A stretch of DNA of 51,437 nt from Gnetum montanum. Taxonomy: Eukaryota; Streptophyta; Gnetopsida; Gnetales; Gnetaceae. The translations under genes were made by a program, and so were the position numbers. Location: positions 389,768 to 441,204 of the forward strand of contig MNCI01002242.1 in the NCBI GenBank assembly GCA_015680685.1, given 5' to 3'. Shown here in pieces: positions 1 through 10,518 of this stretch (the first letter of the stretch is position 1; every line of letters begins with the position of its first letter). The notes beneath the pieces are model-generated. The model was given only the letters and a program-made list of their open reading frames with translations, was not told where the DNA came from and ran no database searches.

Positions 1-1775
1 ATCTTGCTCCTTGCATAGCTGCTTCAGCACTGCTCCATTCCAAGTGTTCTCTCCACATCCAATCCGTTGTTGCATGATTGCCATCTTCACACACAACACA
101 ATCTTAATATTAGCAAGGGTAAATGAATTTCAATGCAATTGATACCTTGCTTCGGTGAAAGGTCCATTGGCTGAGTTGTGATATAGCTAATACGAGTCTG
201 GAGATATAATAGTGATAACTATCGAAGGTGTAGGGGTTAGGAGAAAATTGAAAAAATTTGGGCCTGGACCCCCATGACTAAGAGCGAACCTCCGGTAGCG
301 ATAGAATGGAGAAAGAAAAGGAACAAGAAAGATGGAGAAAAAGAGACAACTATGACATTGACAAAATGGATGTCAAAATGGAAATGAACAAAATAAAATA
401 TATTGCAAAAATGTTAGGGAAAAGAATTTAACTGGTGCACCAAATAGGAAGTGTCAGTGGGTCCTCCCCAAAGCAGGCTCATGCCCTTAATGCCCTGACA
501 AACCCACATTCGAAGAGTCCGTAGGCTCTAGGAATGTCATTTGGAACAAGAGTTAAAGTCTTAACCATAAGAATTTACCAAAAAGAAAACAATGTATCAA
601 CCAAAATATACACTAATGATACAACCGGCAATGAGGTGAACAATGGAGAGAAGGATGGAGAGAAGAGAATGGAATGGAATCCTAAGAATAAGGTGGTGTA
701 TAGCCCCTTGTGGATTTCATGATTAATGTGACTTAGTAGATCCCATTCCAAGTCCGGCCTCAACAAACCACATCCAGTGACTTTGCATTAATGCATCTGG
801 CCAATCCATCCCCTTGAAATAACAAGAATGCCTTCACCCAAGAGCTGCCACCATTCCGACGAAACAAGGAGGAGAGAATGGGAAGCGAGAAGGGCCTTAG
901 TTAGAGGGAACATTTTTATTTTAGTTCCATAACTAGTGCTTGTAGCCTAAATGGTTATTTCGTCTAAGGGATGTGCTTTGAATTCTCACTTCCTTTTTCT
1001 TTTTCTTTTTTTTTATGTGTTTATACGTGAGAACCACACCATGCAAAGACTTCGTTATTTTTATTTGCTTAGCTTCCCGATGATTGAGTAACGTCGAAAC
1101 GGTAAGAAAACTCGAGAAGAAAACATCCAAGCACCCAAGAGAACGGCTAACACAAATGCATTAAGTTCCCTTGAATTCACACCCATTTCACTCCTTGAGT
1201 ACTTCCTTAGTTTGAGAAATACCCAGTCACCAATTCATTATAGTTCTTATTTAGAAAGGGACTGTACATTTCCAAGCTAAGAGAGACCATAGAAACTTGT
1301 GGATGAATGGATGAAGTGGACTCATTGCCTATCATATTAAAAGAACCATACCTTAGTATCAACATTGTAACTTAAAGGTAAAAACCAAACATTATCAATC
1401 AATATAAAAATAGTTCATACCATCATGAAGAACACTTATTGAATGACAAACTTGACAGGATGGATAACACACACACAAGAAATGAAAAAGTATAATGATG
1501 TTGTAAAACAAAAACAAGAAAAGTTAAAGAAATTTGTAAGACAAAAATGTGCAAAACAAAAATGTGTAAAAAAAAATGTGTAAAACAAAAACGTGTAAAA
1601 CAAAAATGTGTAAAACAAAAACTAAAAAGAACTGAGGGCCCCGAATGATTAGCATAGATGGCCATCTCCCCCATGACTGAATGGAAAGGGAGAGATCCGA
1701 AATAATGAGCACCTATTTGAATTTCTTAGAAGTGTCTAACTTCTCCCGATTGATGTTTTGAGATTAAGGGATGGA
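1..1775 (-). other. 3' non-coding region of element A
   Basis: I see no gene in this stretch. Read on the minus strand it matches the post-integrase region of the sister element: a T-rich run of TTTTACACATTTT-like units, the block containing AAAGTCTTTGCATGGTGTGG and GAATTCAAAGCACA, and the GGGGAGGACCCAC block near 470 (sister copy near 17900). The short open frames here (for example 534-722 and 933-1130) have no recognisable domain and are not conserved in the sister copy. The two copies diverge by many transitions and small indels. Confidence 0.7.
1534..1622. repeat. Tandem repeat, about 18-bp unit, in element A
   Basis: About five imperfect copies of a unit like ACAAAAATGTGTAAAAC follow one another. 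The sister element has only one or two comparable units near 16690-16730, so the array expanded in this copy or lineage. Confidence 0.75.
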
Positions 1776-1777
1776 AG

Positions 1778-4700
1778 TCAACGACGCTCATATTCCAATG
1801 TATCTATGCTTTCATTATAGGCATGAGTTGTTCCCCCAATTCGTTCCATGCATGTTGGTCGGTTGCTCTTCCATTTAGTTGTCAACCACGAGGTGTCCAC
1901 TTGTTGTGTGGTTGCTACATACAGACACCTTTGAATGTTATCCTTTAGTGCACACCGGTTGTATGTAGGAGATGATGAGCATTCCTCCATGTCATCACCC
2001 TCTGAGTCACTGTATGTGATGCATGAAAATTTCTTCTTCTCGATCTTTCCATAAATATTTACCTTAGATATCTCTAAGGAAAGATTGCGAATTCCTAGGC
2101 ATGCATCTATTGTACTTAGCCATGCCCTTCCCATTATAATTGGGAAGTCCCCTTTATTGCTGTTGACTTCTATCACCAGGAAATCGGCTGGGTATGACCA
2201 ACCACACACAATGGTAACGATGTCCTCCACCAATCCCAAGGGAATGATGATGGACTAGTCAGCCAACTCTAGTTGAATATTGCTCTTCTTGAGTTGGGGC
2301 AGGTTCTAGGCTTGATACATTTCTCGTGATATTAAGTTGACTTTGGAACCTTAGTCAAGAAGAGCCTTATGTGGTTTGTTCCTGGCAACTTGGAGGTAGA
2401 TTAAGGGACTTCTAGGGTCAGAGAGTTTCTTGGGAAGGTGGCCTACCTTGATCCAATCAGTTACGGTATGTGTTAACATAACCATATGCGTTAAGCTCTG
2501 TTGTTGGATTGAAGGGAGCCCCAAAGCCTTGTATGTTGGAGGAGTGTGCACAGACTCAACCGCTTGTGGCTGTGAGAGCTTGTCTGGGCTTTTGGTTCTG
2601 AAGAAAGGTCTTCTCTTCTTATGGTTGTCAGAACCTATAGCAGGTTGAAGGTTTACAGCTCTCATAGCATTACCTTGCTACAGTTGAGTGGGGAGTTCCC
2701 CTTGCATTGTTGGAGCAGGTGGTATGGGAACTATCAGTGGAAGAGTGGCAGATCGATTTGGAGGATGGTATGGATGTGGAGCGTCTCTCGGAGGAGAAGG
2801 AGTCCTTCTAAAGTACTCCCAAACTTGGTAGTGACATTGTGGAGTTGTGTGACCCATGGAGTCACTTGAAGAAACTAGCTGCTACACGTAATAGCCATAT
2901 GGATCGGGTTGCCAGTAAGGGTATTTTTGCCTAGGCGGTGGCATCCCCCATGACTGTGGGTGTTGCCACTACTAATGTTGCCTGATAGGTTGTGGTGGAG
3001 TTCCACTTGGATAGTACGTTAATGGTTGGTGGAACTACTTTGGGTTACCTTGGGGATAAGGTAACCGTCGGGGTGCCTGCCGTCTGTTAAGTCTCGGGTT
3101 GAGTGCATACACCCCAGACTCCTGTAGATGTGAGATGATTGGACAACATCCCTTAGGATGGTCATATTGGGAAATCTCACATCCACCGTCTTTGTCTGTA
3201 TCCAAATCCATAGCCTCATCGGACATATTCATTTTTCCCTTACCCTTGTCATGTGCAGGGCCTAAATCTCTCTGCTTTTTCTTGTCCTTGTCCCTACTTC
3301 GTTCCTCCTTAGACTCCTCTACAATCTTTAGGATAGTTTCAATTTTTTAGTCTAAGGAGCTCCATACTTCATCTACCTTAGCTGATACTTCCATTGTTAG
3401 CTTTTGAAGCAGCAAGGTTTTCCTATTCACCAACTCTTCGAGTGGTGACTCATCCTTTTCATCGTAAAATCTCACTCCCTTTTTTCAAAGGGAGGGATCA
3501 CGGTTATATTCTTCCGCACTTTCTCTTTTTCATAGCTCCCCTTCTTCTTTAGCTACTTACTCCAACAATTGATGAACTTCCTGGGATCTAAGTTCAGATA
3601 GTCTCCCTTGGGCATAAGTCCCAAGGATTCTCCTAGTTTCATACCTTAGCCCATCTACGAGATGGTGAAGTTGATCCCGTTGTGCGTAACCATGGCCCAG
3701 GCAACGATGTAACAATGCGTAGTAGCGGCCCATGCCAGCATCCAAGGGTTCATGATTACCTTGCTTACATCCTTGGATCTAATTACGTAAGTTAGACACT
3801 CTGGAGTACGTTTGATATTTATCGTTGAAGAGTTCTAACATCGTACTCCACCTCCTAATGGTTTCCGGTTCTAAGGATCGGTACCAACTCTCTGCTTCCT
3901 TTATGAGTGTCCTAGGAAACAACTTTAATTTTTGCCACTCGTTTTCTATGTTCTGCAAGGCGCAAGCATCGTGGAATGCCTGTAAATGATTTTTTAGATC
4001 AGTGTTATATCCCCCTTCAAAGCATGGGATATTATTCATGTCTAAGCGCTTGATCCGACTATTTTTTTGATGCCTTGTTGGTATTCTCATTGCCTCCGTG
4101 ATATCTAGCATACTTCGGGTAGCAAGTAGGGGTTCGTAATGATCATCTCTTTCATAATGTCTATGATGCCTACGTTGTTCCCTACTTTCCCTTCTTTCAT
4201 GCCTAGACTCTCTAGACAACCCTCATCCTCTCTCTTAACTATCTCGTCGAGGTCTCTCATTTCACTTACCTTTATCCTTACCATTATGCTCTTTCTGACT
4301 ACACCCATATGTGGAAGGAGAGGGTGAATGATGTGATGAAGGGGAAGAAGAAGGAGAACCATCGCCATGGAGATGTTTCTCACCTTCTCTTCTGTGGCTA
4401 CGGCCTAGATAGTGATGACAATCAGAATGTCCATCCTTGTCATGTGTTTTTGTTCCCTCAGTGAACAGTTGGTGTTCACGGGGATCAGAACCAGGGTTGT
4501 GTATCGTAGAGCACAGGTTCTGATACCCCACCTCCTCACTATAGTTAGGAGGGGGAACATCATTTGATGGAGAACCCATTATGAGTGGTTCACCATCTCC
4601 AATATCGCTTAGGACATGCAGGACCCCTTTGCCCTTCAACAATGTATGGTGGCTCTCCTACCTTGAGTCCCTTAAACGTTGTGCTTCTGTGGGATGGTAA

Positions 4701-5014
4701 TCCCTTGTATTGAAATCACCTACAACATATTCAGCATAGATTTGTGTCATGCCTATCTATGCAAGAGCATGGAGAAGCATGTAAGGAACTGCCTGATCTG
4801 GAGGTAACACTATGTTACCTTGCAAATCTCTCCAATGCAGTTGTTCATCCTGATGAAGGATAAAGGTAAAATTGGGTAGATACTCATCGGGATGAGTATA
4901 TACCACCTGGTATTGTTTAGGAACTAGCAGATTTTGGTTATGTGTTTTAAACTACCGACTATTTCTTGTATGATCCCTAGGTGGTGAAGTGCTCTTATGA
5001 GGAGAAGAAGACAT
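1778..5014 (-). pseudogene. gag-protease polyprotein of element A (nonsense-broken, no frameshift seen)
   Basis: This is a retrotransposon capsid precursor plus aspartic protease. From an ATG at 5014 (MSSSPHKSTSPPRD) to the stop at 1778 every recognisable segment stays in one frame (about 1079 codons), interrupted only by nonsense codons. Order: N-terminal region with THPDEYLPNF; a Ser/His/Arg-rich basic stretch; the gag domain (MLDITEAMRIPTRH to about 3560, with WYRSLEPETIRRW); a Lys/Asp-rich linker; a Pro/Gln/Tyr-rich segment; and the protease near 2350-1780. In the protease the active-site triplet reads D-stop-G after KALLD, and the later GDFPIIMGRAWLSTID matches the family flap and ILGR-like region. 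The protein stops just after PR (DTLEYERR), where the sister element would continue into RT. No CCHC knuckle was seen. This copy cannot make a full protein. Confidence 0.85.
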
Positions 5015-5139
5015 TTTAACTTGTTTGGTGTGCTGATTAACCATTATATAATTTTTTGTTTAATTAACCCTAAGGGTTCATTTAAGCTCCCAGTGATGTG
5101 GATAATTTCCTATGTTCTACTTAGCGCACAAACACTTAG

Positions 5140-5157
5140 TCCCTGGCAACGACGGCA
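5140..5157 (-). promoter_or_regulatory. Primer binding site, tRNA-Asp type (element A)
   Basis: On the minus strand, one base past the LTR end, the sequence reads TGCCGTCGTTGCCAGGGA. It matches 15 of 18 positions of TGGCGCCGTTGCCGGGGA, the complement of the plant tRNA-Asp 3' end, which is the primer type known for Athila/Calypso elements. Confidence 0.75.
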
Positions 5158-5158
5158 A

Positions 5159-5997
5159 TGATGAGTGGCGAGGTACCCCTACACTCAACCATACAAATAC
5201 GAGCGTAGCACGCGTGATCCAGTCGAACTCTGTAGACTAAATGCCTACACGCCTTATGGAACACTTAAGGTTAATTATTTGTTGTCTTCCCAGACTTACT
5301 TGTATTTGTCACGGTTGTATGGTTAAGTCTGAGGTATATGATTTTTATGTCTTTTCTATTTTATATCCTATGTTGATAAGGTGAAGGATGAAGAGATTAA
5401 TTAACTAACTTTAACTAACTAACTAAGCCTTAATTAATCTAGCATCAGCATCCTTTCCCACTTACCGTTCACACCCTGAACCAATGCAACCTTGGTTACC
5501 AACACTAGTCGTTGCTGGGATCACCAAGCATAACGCACGTGCTCGAAGCAGTCGTACTAAGGCACTTAACTAGGAGAGAAGGGTTGAGAGAGATTTAATG
5601 ACTAATAAAGCGATTAAATGATAAATAGCAAATAACAATAAATAAAATCCTATTTAGCCTATTCCATGCACTTCAAGGTTTATCCAAGAAGTTCGTCTTT
5701 ATTGCCATACACAAACTCGTGTTTAGGTACAATATTTGCTCGAATAAAGATCCGTTCACTTTGGAGCTCCTACTGCAAGCACATGGAAAATATTCTATCT
5801 TTGGAGGGATCAAACTACCAGAGTTTCACTACTGTCTAGGCCTAGAATGAGAAACAAGGGAGAGCCACCTCTCATTTATAGATATGATGGTGCACTGCGA
5901 TATCGCGTACGCAATATCGCAGGGGAAGACGCAATATTGCGTATGCAATATCACGGTTGATGCGATATCACGGTGGACGCGATATTGCGTCCCATCA
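5159..5997 (-). repeat. 5' LTR of element A
   Basis: This 839-bp LTR has TGATG/CATCA ends and lies next to the PBS. Read on the minus strand it holds a U3 array of GCGATATCGC-like palindromes (about 5896-5990), a TATA box TATAAATG (5873-5880), an AATAAAG-type signal near 5700, and the family-typical 3' end with GGTATGGTTGAGTGTAGGGGTACCTC split here as GTATGGTTGAG and GGGGTACCTCGCC. It is closely similar to the solo LTR at 7689-8500, which is in the opposite orientation. Bases 5998-6002 (CTTAA) should be the right target duplication; the left copy is outside the window. Confidence 0.85.
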
Positions 5998-7683
5998 CTT
6001 AAAAAAGGACTTAAAATAAACTTAATCAATTAACATTCCTAGCAACACTACAAGAAGGGTGAGAGTTACCTAGACTGATGTATCTTGTCTTACCAATGTT
6101 CCTTGCAATTGATGAATTTTGGTGAGATGTAATTAAATCTCCCATGGATCATCTTAGACATAAGGCATATCTCATGGTGGTGGTTCATAACTCTTTCTAG
6201 ATTGTGCCTCCCTATTTTGTCATTGGATATAGTTGGCTCTTAGTTATAATTGGTCCTTAGATCATGGTTTGCTCTTATACCAAATTTGACTTCTTGTTCT
6301 TGAATGTCATGGAAAACATAAAACACAGATTATATTAGACATTATGCATAAGAAAATAATGTGGCAATGTAACATTTGGCATTATGTGTAAGGAAAAAAT
6401 AGGGAAAATGCAAAAGGAAAAAGAAAAGAATGCTTTATTAATGTGAAATAAAGTATCGGGGTCATGCTCTAAGTATTCCTTAGGCTTATTTTCCTTTAGC
6501 ATCTATCTCTTGCAGGCTATCCAACACTGCCACCATGGTTAGGCCTATCACTAGCCAAAAGGGATGGCTAGTCATTTTTCTATCCTTCTTCATCCAACAC
6601 TTGTTACTCACCTTTACTGACTTTGCAACTCATGCTAATACAACCTCTAATGCCCATATATAAACACCTTATATCAAACCCCAAAACGTCACCTCAAGAG
6701 ACATGCCCATTATTACAGTGTGTCCTTTCAAGTCTTAATTACAATTTTCCCTTTCATATCTTATTACAATAATCACATCATTAGTCATGAAGAGACACCA
6801 TCTTCATTATACAGCAACAGCATCTAAAAATGGGGATGTGATAGTATTAGTTTTAGAAATGATGGTGAGTTGATCCTATGGTATGAGATGTCATTCTAGC
6901 ACTGTCAATCACCCATTCCATGACATACTAAGATTTATTAAAAGCAATTACATAATTGTGGTCTTACCTAATCCATTTCATTTTTTTCATACTATATTTG
7001 CTATGCACCAAGGATTTGCAAATCCTTGGAAAGTTACATGTATGGTGCATATCATAAGCAAGAGCATGAACATAAGCATACAAAAATAAAGAAAAATAAT
7101 TATGTGTATTAGATGTGAAATATCTTTAGTATGAAAAATCTTATTTTAGAATATAAAAATATTATTTTATTATTTTATTATATTTTAATTCGCATTACCA
7201 CCTTCAAACCCATCCCCAGCCTTTGCAAATACTCATGTACCTAAATATGTTTTGAATCATGAATCCTTTCTAGTTCCAAGAAATGAATTCATTTGATGCA
7301 TAGTATATTTGCTTGTATAGAGACTTTGAAGTGAATGAAAAAATTCCCACCTTTGAACCCATCCCTAACCTTTGCAAATACCCATGTACCTCAATATGTT
7401 TTGAATCATGAACCCTTTCTGCTTCCAAGAAATGAATTCATTCAATGCATAGTATATTTGCTTATATATAGAATTTGAAGTGAATGAAAAAATTTATTTG
7501 CTTTTATTGTGGTTTCCTAAAGAAATAAATAACCCCCTCTAACTATGTTGCTACTTGGGCTAGCATGCCCTAGCTATTGGGATGCTAATGTCTTGATTAG
7601 TCATTATATTTACAAGTACCTGGGCCTCTTCCCATATTAGCATTACTAGCACAACTTGATATCTGTTGGGGTAAGAGCATTAC
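5998..7683 (-). mobile_element. Remnant of an LTR element with tRNA-Met PBS; rest unassigned
   Basis: On the minus strand 6282-6271 reads TGGTATAAGAGC, 11 of 12 bases of the initiator-tRNA-Met PBS. An LTR would then lie to its right, starting near TGTTCTTGAATG at 6295, but I could not find the other LTR end. The leader left of the PBS is cut at 5998 by element A. From 6295 to 7683 I see AT-rich, non-coding sequence with a tandem duplication and no protein motif. The short open frame at 6883-7089 has no recognisable content. Confidence 0.4.
7197..7495. repeat. Tandem duplication, about 149-bp unit, two copies
   Basis: Two adjacent copies begin ACC(A)CCTTCAAACCCATCCC near 7197 and 7346 and share TATGTTTTGAATCATGAA and AGAAATGAATTCATT. 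They differ at scattered positions, so the duplication is old. It is non-coding. Confidence 0.8.
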
Positions 7684-8505
7684 CATGCTGATGAGCCATG
7701 ATATCGCGTATAGGATATCGTGTACACGATATCGCATTCGCCCCGCGATATCGCGGCCTGTCTCAATTTCTATAAATAAGAGGCAGTTTTCCTTGTTCTA
7801 GGCAGTTAAACTTAGACCCGTAGCTAAACTCTTGCAGTTTTACCATTCCAGAGTTAGAATAATTTCCATGTGCCCGCAGTAGGAGTCTTAAAGTGAACGA
7901 TTCTTTATTCAAGTAAATTGTACCTGAGCACACATTTGTGTACGGAAACAAAGACAAACTTTATGATAAACCTTGCAACATATGGACTAAGCTAAATAGT
8001 AATTAATTATCATTGAATGTTTAAATGCTTTCCTAGTTAATTAATCTCTCTCAACCTTTGACTCTCCTAATTAAGTGCACTCAATACGACCGCTTCAAGC
8101 ATGTGTGTAGCACTTCATAACCTAGTAATGATTAGCGTTTGGTAATCCCAACAACGTTGCACTAGTTCAAGATGTGTGTGGCAAGTGGGAACAGATACTA
8201 GTGTTAGGAACTATTAGAACGTAGTTAGTGAATAGTCAATGAAAGTCAGTCACTTAGTTCTCTTCACCTTTCCTGATTAGCATAAGACATTAAAAAGATA
8301 AAAGATATAAAGATCATATACCTCAAGCTTACTTAACCATACAACCGTGACAATACAAGTAAGTTTGGGAAGATAGCGATTGATTAACCTTAAGTGTTCC
8401 ATTAAGGCGCGTAACCACTTAGTCCTTGGAGTTCGATCGGATTGCGCGTGAAATGCTTGTATTCATATGGTTGAGTGTAGGGGTACCTCGCCACTCATCA
8501 CATGC
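7684..8505 (+). mobile_element. Solo LTR (7689-8500) with perfect 5-bp target duplication
   Basis: An 812-bp LTR of element A's family starts TGATGAGCC at 7689 and ends CACTCATCA at 8500. It is flanked by identical CATGC at 7684-7688 and 8501-8505. No PBS, gag or PPT adjoins either end, so it is a solo LTR left by LTR-LTR recombination. U3 holds GATATCGCG/CGATATCGC palindromes (about 7700-7760), then a TATA box TATAAATA at 7771-7778. An AATAAA-like GGAAACAAAGAC stretch lies where the sister LTRs have GGCAATAAAGAC. Confidence 0.9.
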
Positions 8506-9487
8506 CCTACAATGCATTACTATTTATGGAATAATAACACTAGGTCTATCTTGGTGGTCTAAAGAAAATATTTTTAATATCAATTACTAAATTCAAGTGC
8601 TACACATCTTAATTTTTCTACCTAGTCTATTCATATTATATGGCCACCTATGAATGTTCAAGAGACACATTTAAAAAGAATCCTCAACAACATTTAGGAA
8701 GATTGATTCATTAGCAAAATGATGCTTCCAAATGCATTAAAAACTATGATGGTTTATTTTCCAAAACTATTTTGAAGATCCAAGCAACACGTTTGTGATT
8801 TTGTAGCAACTTTAACTCTAAATGTTTGTTGTCAGATACCTACGAATTCATATTCTTCTTTTTTCTTTTTTTACAAATGACCACAAAAGCAAGGATGGCA
8901 TGTGCACCACTAATAATTTTGGTTACTATGACATAAAGATTGTCCTTATAAAATAGTGCAACCATCAACATGGTGCATTGCATGAATGTGACCAATAAAA
9001 GCTTGTAATTAGGAATCTAAAAGGAACTCCATTTTATAAAATTTAAATAACCCACCCACTTGATCCCACTATTTAAAAGTGCTATAAGCATACTTTAAGA
9101 GTGCATTAAATTACTTCAATAAATGCTATGTTCTAGATCAAAAAATTTCTTCATCATTCCATCAAGTAACTCATTTAATATAATACAAACATGACATATT
9201 GACAACAAAATGGATTCCATGATTTCTGATACCTAAAAGCACTTCTTTTAGAAGATTAGACACAATGACAATATAATGGAATCCAAATGGGCACCTACAA
9301 TCATCTCATCCATAATTGCCATCCAATACAACATCAATGGAATATCCATTCTACGCATTCACATTGTTTACAATACCAACCTAGACTCAAGAATCATCCC
9401 CATTTAATAATTAATAAGATCACAACTAGGATATCAACTTTAAAAAATGCAATCAATAATGACATGAACAACATTCTTCATTCTTGA
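8506..9487. other. Intergenic, no gene seen
   Basis: This is AT-rich sequence between the solo LTR and the target duplication of element B. It has only short open frames (9287-9487) without motifs. It is the pre-insertion locus of element B and continues at 21968. Confidence 0.6.
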
Positions 9488-9492
9488 AATAT

Positions 9493-10348
9493 TGATGGGT
9501 AATAGTTGGTTGCGTCAACAAGGCCACATCAATGAGGCCCCGTTGACACAGGGTTCATTTTTTGCTATAAATACATGCTCACCAGCTGCATTTATGGCAT
9601 TAGATTCATAGTAGTAGTTGAGCTCTTGCAGTTTGTCTATTTGAAAGTTAGAATATTTTTTCTGAGTGCTTGTAGCTGGAGTCATTGAGTGTACAAATCT
9701 TTATTCTAGCATCGTTATACCTGAGCACAACAGTGTGTATGGCAATAAAGACGAGTTTCTTGAAAAACCTTGCAGCATTATGAATAGTTTAGATAGTTAT
9801 TCATGCATTCAATGTTTTCAATTATTTAATCAATATTTTCTAGTAATTAAGCAAATAAGGTAATTAAGAAAGATAAGCTAAATAGCTTAATTACATAAGT
9901 ACGACTGCTTTGGGTGTAACATGCATCTACTTGGTAATCCCAGTAGCGTTATTGCTTGGTGCGCTCAGTAGTGTAGTGCTTGGTAACCTAGCAATGAATA
10001 CATGGGTTCAGGATGTGTAAGGAGAGTGGAACTGAATGCTTATGTTAGGACTAGTTAGAGACTAGTTAATTAGTTAAATTAAATTAGTTAATCCAATTAC
10101 TTTATCTCTCTTTAAACGCCAAAAACATAAAACATAAAATGATAAAAATCATATGCCTTGATTACACTTAACCATACCTTTGTACTTCACAAGTGTAATT
10201 AGGAAGACAACAAATGACCTTAGGGCAAGATTTACTTCCTAGAAGACTAGTGCACCGAAAACTATAAAATCCATGGAATTCGACCAGATCGTGCATGAAC
10301 ACTTTGTGATTCGTATGGTTGGGAATAGAGGTACCTCATTGCTCATCA
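9493..10348 (+). repeat. 5' LTR of element B
   Basis: This 856-bp LTR has TGATG...CATCA termini. A TATA box TATAAATA is at 9566-9573 and an AATAAA signal at 9744-9749 lies in GGCAATAAAGAC. The last part carries the family signature GTATGGTTG...GGTACCTC...CTCATCA. The U3 is shorter than in the 3' LTR because it lacks most of the GGCCTCGTC-type repeats. Confidence 0.9.
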
Positions 10349-10349
10349 T

Positions 10350-10367
10350 TGGCATCATTACCAAGGA
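10350..10367 (+). promoter_or_regulatory. Primer binding site, decayed tRNA-Asp type (element B)
   Basis: TGGCATCATTACCAAGGA starts one base after the LTR. It matches 12 of 18 positions of TGGCGCCGTTGCCGGGGA, and all six differences are G-to-A or C-to-T. That is what deamination of methylated cytosine leaves. The better-preserved copy in element A supports the assignment. Confidence 0.7.
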
Positions 10368-10518
10368 CTTTGATTGTTGAAACATGCACTATCTAGGTTT
10401 AGTGAACATTATTAATCTTGTTGGATGAACCCAAGGTTAACATCACTTTTGAACAACATCTAATTACAAAAGCACATTGATTATTTTATTTGTTGCAAAA
10501 TTTCTTCTTCCCATAGGC

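Larger units (their letters stand above)
1..5997 (-). mobile_element. Athila-like Ty3/gypsy element A, non-autonomous (gag-PR only), truncated by window edge
   Basis: The element reads right to left: 5' LTR (5159-5997), PBS (5140-5157), gag-protease frame (5014-1778), then a long untranslated 3' region that runs off the left edge, so the 3' LTR is not visible. It is the same family as the complete plus-strand element at 9493-21962: gag, PR, the T-rich spacer after IN and the 3' non-coding region (about 240-1700 here, about 16610-18000 there) can be aligned by eye. Everything between the PR linker (about 1778) and the post-integrase spacer (about 1715) is missing, which removes RT, RNase H and IN (about 2.9 kb in the sister copy). 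It is therefore a gag-only derivative that would need polymerase from a relative. It appears inserted in an older copia-like remnant (PBS at 6271). Confidence 0.85.

Noticed and set aside
534-1130. Short open frames in the left part of element A
   Set aside because: No domain, not conserved in the aligned region of element B, and composition of a decayed spacer.
5896-5990. CRISPR-like or satellite array in the GATATCGC region
   Set aside because: Short palindromic words with no regular spacers, inside an LTR of a plant retroelement.
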